Part shown: one piece after another, positions 58,240 through 64,000 of the stretch
Position numbering within the stretch: the stretch's first letter is position 1
How the letters are laid out: the number at the start of each line of letters is the position of its first letter
Made by a program: the position numbers and the translations under genes
Origin: Monoplex corrugatus
Lineage: Eukaryota > Mollusca > Gastropoda > Littorinimorpha > Ranellidae
Direction of reading: 5' to 3'
DNA: 64,000 nt
Assembly (NCBI GenBank): GCA_030674185.1
Contig: CM060308.1
Coordinates: 40,869,357 to 40,933,356 of the forward strand
The notes under the pieces: model-generated
The model's database searches: none
What the model was told of the DNA's origin: nothing
The model's input: the letters and a program-made list of their open reading frames with translations, nothing else

Positions 58240-59023
58240 TCTGAATCAAAGTGACTGCCAGTGTTCACTAAAGCATGAGGCAAATACAGATCAGAAAAAC
58301 ACAAACACAGGATCAGAATGCATATATAGCAAATTAGAACAAATAGAACAAAATAAGACAGGCACAGATGTGCGGACAACTGGCCTTTGGCAAGCATATA
58401 CAAAAGACAACAAAGAATAAATGCTCAACACTTGGCTAAAAAAAAAAAAAACAGTAGACAACTTTCCAGACTTGTGGTGTTGAGCAGGATGCCTGCATTT
58501 AAAACACTCTCCAGGAACATTCTTAATGCCAGCATGCTTAACACATGCGTGACGGGACGTGACTATAGTCGTGAACGCTGAGCTTCATCTACTGCCGGAT
58601 CGCGCTAAAAGTCGTTTCGGTGATATATGGTACAGAACTGGATGGCGGCTAAAAACTATTTAAGTGATAGCTTTATAAATAGCACAGCTAAACTCAGCAT
58701 CCTTTTTTCATTAAGTACACAAATTTTGGTAACAATTGGACTTCATTCAGGCCTGCTGGAGAGGTTTTTTTTTACAACTACTGGTTCTTTATTGGAGGCA
58801 GGCTCAGGCTGACCAGAAGTTCAGGCAGAGGCAGGGCCAGTCACAATAGTGTTAAAGCCACGTTTAGGAGATTGGCTGGTTTAATGTTGTGCATTTGTTC
58901 TTTGTTGTCTTTTGTGTACGGTTGATAAAGGCCAACTGGCTGAAAATTTGCAGCTGTTTTATTTTGTTATTCCAAACAGGCATTCTTATTCTATTTTTAT
59001 ATTGTTCTGGTTTGTATTTACAA
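58240..59023. mobile_element. hAT-like nonautonomous element, copy 2 (784 bp), MDH1 3' UTR region
   Basis: Flanked by TGAAATGTCA (58230-58239 and 59024-59033). Subterminal inverted repeats (AATACAGATCAGAAAAACAC left, GTTCTGGTTTGTATTTACA right) match those of the element at 20448-20780. It carries the same AAAGGCCA-CTGG block and contains an internal AATAAA (58416). Confidence 0.78.
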
Positions 59024-59423
59024 TGAAATGTCACTGTCCTTTTCATTGCATAGATTTGTGTTTGACTTATTTTGAAGTCAAGTCATCCTCAGCAGCATAG
59101 ATATGCTTGGATGTCATCATAGTTTGACATGAAACAGAAATTTATTTATGTGAAATGGCACTAAGAAGTTTCTTTTTTTTTTTTAATATTCTTTTAGTTG
59201 TTTTTTGATTTGTTATTGTTGTTGTTGTTTGTTTTTTGTTGAAAATACAGTACTCTTGGTTCTGTTTGTGTACTGTCATTTATAAACTGATTTTGAGTTG
59301 TCCCTGAGACAAAACAACAGCATCTTGAAAAGTACACTAATCAAGGGACTGTACCTAACACAAGGAGATGCTATAAGGCGCTTATCTTTGATCTCTGTTT
59401 TTTTAAGGCTTGTAAAAATTCAT

Positions 59424-59706
59424 TGGGGGGCCTGTAGTCGAGTGGTTAGAGCGCTCGTCTGCGGTGCGGAAGGTCGGTGGTTCGAATCCGCTAAACGCTG
59501 GTTCGATTTTTCCGGCCTGAAAACTCCCTCTGTCCACCCAGCAGTGAATGGGTACCTGACTTCGGTCGGGGAGGTTTAAAAAAGGCGGCGAAAGGAGAGG
59601 GATGGCTCCGCCTTTCATAATGCCGTGCCCTAGACACGGTGAATCTTTAACAGTTCACCGCCCCTACGGTCATATTGACTATGGGACCTTTAACCTTTAA
59701 CCTTTT
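59424..59706 (+). mobile_element. tRNA-derived SINE with target site duplication
   Basis: Head: TAGTCGAGTGGTTAGAGCG (A box) and GTGGTTCGAATCCG (B box). Body contains CACCCAGCAGTGAATGGGTA and a CCTAGACACGGTG block. The tail is (CCTTTAA)n. TAAAAATTCAT flanks it at 59413-59423 and 59707-59717. Confidence 0.92.
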
Positions 59707-59985
59707 TAAAAATTCATGGCAATATTTGTTAGTTAGCTAAAGGACATGTGAAGGTATTTTCTTAAATGTTATAGTTTCTGTCTGTGTATACTCCATATAC
59801 TTTCTGTTCTATGCATCAGACAAATTATGGCAGTGTTTGATTTGTGCATTTATTTTATTTCTAAATAAGGAAAGAAATTGAAATGTTTACATCAGTAACA
59901 ATTCAAAATATCAAACATTGTGACTTTTTTGTGGAATGCTACCACCGGAATTTGAATTTTTTTGGTGTTATCATGTAATTGTGCA

Positions 59986-59991
59986 AATAAA
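59986..59991 (+). terminator. MDH1: Possible MDH1 polyadenylation signal
   Basis: AATAAA about 1.96 kb after the stop codon, in sequence free of transposons. An earlier AATAAA at 58416 is inside the hAT-like element. Which is used cannot be told from DNA. Confidence 0.35.
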
Positions 59992-60299
59992 ACTTCCTGT
60001 TTGACAGTGCAAGGTCTTATTATTTTGACATTGATCTGTTTTGCAGGAACGTAGGACATTTCTCACATACACTAGTAACATCTTCATTTGTATGTGGCAT
60101 CTATTGCAAAATAAAGAAATAAGAACTTGATCAGGCCATATGGTCATTCTTGTCTTTTTCCTTACCCTGGTATTTATCTGAAGTCCACCATTTGTTGTCC
60201 ACTGAAAGATTCAAGAAACTGCAGTTTCAGTTTCTCACTCCATAACAGTTCTTACAAAAAAGCATGGATGGAAGACAACAATGACAGCTGACAAATGCA

Positions 60300-60370
60300 T
60301 GTGTACACGCACACACATATGCACTCACACAGACACACATATGCACCTATACACACGCATGCACCTACAC

Positions 60371-60425
<55 letters not shown>
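60300..60425. repeat. (CA)n microsatellite
   Basis: Imperfect CA with GCAC units, then pure CA run 60372-60425. Confidence 0.96.
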
Positions 60426-60427
<2 letters not shown>

Positions 60428-60439
60428 TCAGCTCTCTAG

Positions 60440-62500
60440 AATATGGCATGTGGGCAAGCATATGACCTGAAAAGAAACACCATAAGCTTGGTGGAACACA
60501 TACAAGCAGAGGTATTGAAATACTTATGTGGTAAAACCATATGTCACCTGATCACGACTAAAAGCACAACAGACTATGAATATAAAGTAAATGGAATTCG
60601 TGTGTGTCTGTGGAAGAGATTTTCTACCAAACAGCATGAAGCTACACAGAACGGTTAAGGGCCACACATACGACTGATGAATAAGCATCAGCACACAGTG
60701 CCAATAGATAAGACATCGGAAAAATCAAAGCCTGGAATCAACCACAGTGCCAAAGACATCCATGCTGATGATTCAGACGAAGAATTTGTACAGGCTCTTG
60801 ATGACAAGTGCAGGAAACTCGATTTGCCACCCACAAGTACGAAAGTGGCATGGGAGAGACTAGAGAAGAAATAGTCCACAAACCTGAATTCCCTGGAACA
60901 CAAATTAATCACATTCAGAGATATTGTATATGCAATCTGTAGGAATATGTAACGAGTAAAACGACCAAAGATGAAAATACCTCCACAGAAATCCAAATGT
61001 TAACGAGAAATGGACAACATCTGGAGAAGAAAAAAAAGGGAATCACGTGAAACAGACGAAGCTTGCTTTGGAATTTCAGAAGCAAGGATTAAAGAAGCTA
61101 TGGACAGACCTGAAAGCGAAACACAGTGCCATCAAGAAAGTAGAATCAGCAAAGAGAAGAAAGAGCAAAAGAAAGAAGACACAAAACTGCTTCTTCAGAG
61201 ACCCCTTCCAGTTTGCAAGGAAACTATTCAAGCAATCAAAATCCAAGATACAGTGGACAAAGAAACTCTGGAACAGATTAAAAGGAAAAACTCCTTTGAC
61301 CCTCACTGATATGCGATATCAACACAAGCACAGTGGAATCGATGCCCACTCTGCCAAGGAAAAAAAAAAGAAAGAAAAAGGTGAAACATGTCCTGAGCTC
61401 ATCCTTAGGCCTTTCACTCCTGTACCTTATCCACTAGCATCCTGAATTGTCAACCATGATAGCACATCAAAAACTGAACCCTTTGATTCCCTCACCCTAT
61501 CCAATAGCTTTTTGCAGGAAGCTGGTGGATAGCATGAGGGAATCAAAGGGTGAAGTATTTGCAGTTGGTGGATACGGTGCGGGAGTAAAAGGGTTAGTAA
61601 TGATAACCCAGTCAAGTGCAAGGGGGCACAATCAAGTGCTTGAAGAGATCATTCAGGCAGTCAGTGCTGCCACCAGAAGCTCTGGCAACCTTCTACAGGG
61701 TAGGAGAGAGCAAAATGTGACCTGAAAAAGCTGTGACCTGAGTATGGAACCGAGGTCTACAGGAGGAGAAGATGACTGAGAGTTGCACAACAGAGCTTCC
61801 AGAATGGAAAATAATATCCAGAAATTATCAGCAAGAGTGGCATGAGACCGGATATAATTATCAGCAAGAATGGTATTAGACCGGATGTAATACTACACTT
61901 CCATTCGTCAGAACAAAGTGATTCTGATTAAACTCACTGTGACGCATGAAAAAAAAATAGCAGAGGAAGCTCATTTCTACACGACTGAAAAGTATACCAG
62001 TCCTGCCAGTAACTTGTAGAAACCTGGCTTCAATGCAAAAGCCCTTACGACCTCATGAAACAACCTCGACTTCTGGGAAGGAGAGAATCGGAGCCCTAAA
62101 TGCAATGGCAGATGCAGCTGAAAAGAATACTGACTGAATCTGGTTGAGAGAAACAAAAGTGAACTTCATAACGTTTAAAATGTCTGTAAATGATCAAGTG
62201 TCAGATATGTAAATGGTTAAGAGATCTGTCATAAGGGTCATTTAGCCTGAGACACCTGACCACTGTAAAGACGCGGGTTTGAACCCAGGTGGGGTGGCAA
62301 AAGAGATGCCTGACCATCTTGGATGCACGGTGGAAAGCAAAACTGGTGACAGCAGACTGAAGGGCAGATGGGAGTCATGATCTGGAGGCAGCCTGACCCC
62401 CTTAGGATGTAAGGAGTTTAAACAGGGCTGAAATACTTGCTTAATAGGGAAGGCTTCTCCTCTGATGACTTTCTATGTCCAGCTCTCTCCAGAGTTTCTT
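60440..62500 (+). pseudogene. RLE-LINE deletion derivative lacking the reverse transcriptase
   Basis: 60680-60870 and 61047-61300 encode basic N-terminal-type sequence (KKVESAKRRKSKRKKTQNCF then FRDPFQFARKLFKQSKSK), as seen before the RT in this LINE class. At about 61340 it jumps to the zinc knuckle (RCPLCQGKKKK). Endonuclease remnants (ELPEWK, RPD) lie at 61800-61990, the C-terminus at 62080-62170, and a tRNA-like 3' UTR plus hairpin region at 62210-62480. Stops and frame shifts are common. The RT domain is missing. A TTAA palindrome interrupts it at 61405-61596. Confidence 0.72.
61405..61596. mobile_element. TTAA palindromic element, copy 5
   Basis: Starts TTAGGCCTTTCACTCCTGTA and ends GGGAGTAAAAGGGTTA, so the outer TTAA is decayed. 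The inner hairpin TTTTTGCAGGAAGCTGGTGG with its complement is present. Inserted in the RLE-LINE remnant. Confidence 0.88.
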
Positions 62501-62770
62501 ACTGGACCTGATAGGTGTGCGATGTGTGACTATGTCCCGGGATTTGTCATCTCCTGACTTTGCCATTTGATTTGTAAACAAGGTAGCTGATGATTGGGTC
62601 CAAATGGGTCATGTAATGCATGGACAGTCCTCCCCCACCCCCACCCTTTGCTTGATGAAATGACTATCAAATGGCGTTGGGAGCTTCGGAGGTGATTGTC
62701 CCGAGAGTGGTGGAGCATTGGTGCTCTGGGTGCCATCCGCACCCTTGTAGTGTTTCTTGTTAACTTCAGC
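62495..62770 (+). repeat. Dispersed repeat of unknown class (copy 2)
   Basis: Same family as 8225-8480 (minus) and 63215-63470. Shared blocks GGGTCCAAATGGGTCATG, TTTGCTTGATGAAATGACTA and GTGCTCTGGGTGCCATCC. Confidence 0.8.
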
Positions 62771-62908
62771 TTATGGCTTGGCCTCTGACTTCAGGGAATC
62801 AGGTCTGATGACCGCATGGAAAAACATGCTGGCTGCTCGGAAAGACCACAAACTTGAGATTCCTTTCAGGGCATATCAGACCTTGCTGAACGGCAAAATG
62901 GGCTGTGT

Positions 62909-63092
62909 CTGGAGCATCACGCCTGGCCACTTTTGGGTGCGTTCAAACAACCCCTGTGGTTGAAGTAAGGCAATGTTGGGAGCTTCCAACTGCTGACTGT
63001 CTGGAGCATCATGCCTGGTCACTTTCGGGTGCGTTCAAACAACCCCTGTGGTTGAAGTAAGGCAATGTTGGGAGCTTTCAACTGCTTACTGT
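62909..63092. repeat. 92-bp tandem duplication
   Basis: CTGGAGCATCACGCCTGGCC unit at 62909-63000 is repeated at 63001-63092 with few differences. Confidence 0.93.
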
Positions 63093-63214
63093 CAATATTA
63101 TAGTAAGGAGAAGGGAGCTGGCAGCTATGCGAGCTGTGGCAGGGTGGGCTGCCCGAAAAAGAGATGAAGTTCGGAGTGGGGTGACAGAAGGCTTCTCCAT
63201 TTTCTCTTGTCCAG

Positions 63215-63470
63215 AGGCTGGTCTGGACCTGGTTGGTACGTATTGTGTGACTATGTCCTATGCTTTGTCTTTGCCATTCTGTTTGTAGACTTAACTGATG
63301 ACAGGGTCTGAATGGGTCATGCAATGCATGGACAGCCTCCCTTTGCTTGATGAAATGACTACTGAGTGGTGTCAGGAGCTTGGGAGGTAATTGTCAGGAA
63401 AGTGGCAGGCATTGGTGCTCTGGATCCCATCCACACTTTCATGGTGTTTCTCGTTAACTTGTTAGCTATT
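63215..63470 (+). repeat. Dispersed repeat of unknown class (copy 3)
   Basis: Matches copy 2 (TTTGCTTGATGAAATGACTA, GCTCTGGATCCCATCCACAC). Spaced about 700 bp from it, so the two may be part of a larger duplicated unit. Confidence 0.8.
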
Positions 63471-63799
63471 AATTGGTTAAAAAAAAAGTCAGTATTCAAA
63501 CAACAAAGGCACATACACAATCACGCACACACAGACATACACGCTCGTGCACCACCACCCCAACCACAGACACACACACACACACGCACATGCACACAAG
63601 CTCACCTGCCGACACACACACCCATTCACTCCGTACAAACACAGACTGGATCTACAAACGAAAATGATGAGCCAAAAACTGGAATGAAATGACTGAAGCT
63701 GACTGTCTCATGTGGGCAGGGAATCCATTCCATACTACTGGATGTTGATAAGGGAATCTAGGCTGACCCAAAGTTTTGTTTTTGTTTATTTGTTTGTTT

Positions 63800-63988
63800 T
63801 TAACCCGTTGACTCCCGCACCCTGTCCACCAACATCCTGCATTGCCAACCATGCCAGCAAAGCAAAAAATTAACCTTTTTGTTCCTTACCCTATCCATCA
63901 GCTTCCTGCAGAAGCTGGTGGATAGGGTGAGGAAATCAAAGAGTTAAGTTTTTGCAGTTGGTGGATAGGGTGTGAATTCAAAGGGTTT
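63800..63988. mobile_element. TTAA palindromic element, copy 6
   Basis: Starts TTAACCCGTTGACTCCCGCA and ends GTGAATTCAAAGGGTTTA. The inner hairpin (CCTATCCATCAGCTTCCTGC and its complement) is well preserved. Confidence 0.92.
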
Positions 63989-64000
63989 ATTTGAACACAT

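Overview
The window is animal (eukaryotic) genomic DNA: two multi-exon genes with canonical GT/AG introns, buried in non-LTR retrotransposon remnants, tRNA-like SINE pieces, inverted-repeat DNA elements, two long minisatellites and very many CA/GT, CT and GTAT microsatellites. The repeat types look like those of a mollusc, probably a gastropod. That is an inference from repeat character; no species can be named from the sequence alone.

Left gene (- strand, window start to about 24.64 kb): WDPCP, the Fritz-homologue WD-repeat planar-cell-polarity effector. Eighteen coding exons can be followed from the initiator ATG (24606, minus) to the left edge, where the gene continues out of the window. 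Splice phases agree at every junction except exon 1/2. Two exons (16 and 18) read through only if one extra G is assumed in a + strand G run, which looks like homopolymer undercalling in the assembly.

Right gene (+ strand, about 32.73 to 58.02 kb): MDH1, cytosolic malate dehydrogenase, seven exons, about 332 residues. The first exon carries only the ATG, preceded by a TATA-like box. Intron 1 is 12 kb and holds an L2-type LINE copy, a 2.9-kb 30-bp minisatellite and a split RNase H LINE remnant, then a LINE with a restriction-like endonuclease. WDPCP and MDH1 are arranged head to head, the order I know from vertebrates, so this is probably an old conserved gene pair.

Between the two coding starts (24.6 to 32.7 kb) lie a mariner-like remnant, a CR1-like LINE (-) and a nearly complete L2/CR1-type LINE (+, endonuclease plus reverse transcriptase, two frameshifts). 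Two further young 5'-truncated copies of the same L2 family sit in MDH1 introns.

The most interesting material is in the mobile DNA. There is a family of about 190-bp nested palindromes ending in TTAA (six copies). A 657-bp TTAA element interrupts a LINE, and its removal leaves an in-frame empty site. A hAT-like nonautonomous family is present as two copies with 8 to 10-bp target duplications. An R2/NeSL-like (restriction-like endonuclease) LINE family has three copies that each carry a tRNA-like segment and a conserved hairpin in the 3' region. Right of MDH1 (60.4 to 64 kb) are a deletion derivative of that LINE family and an uncharacterised dispersed repeat. No bacterial operon, CRISPR array or phage module is present.
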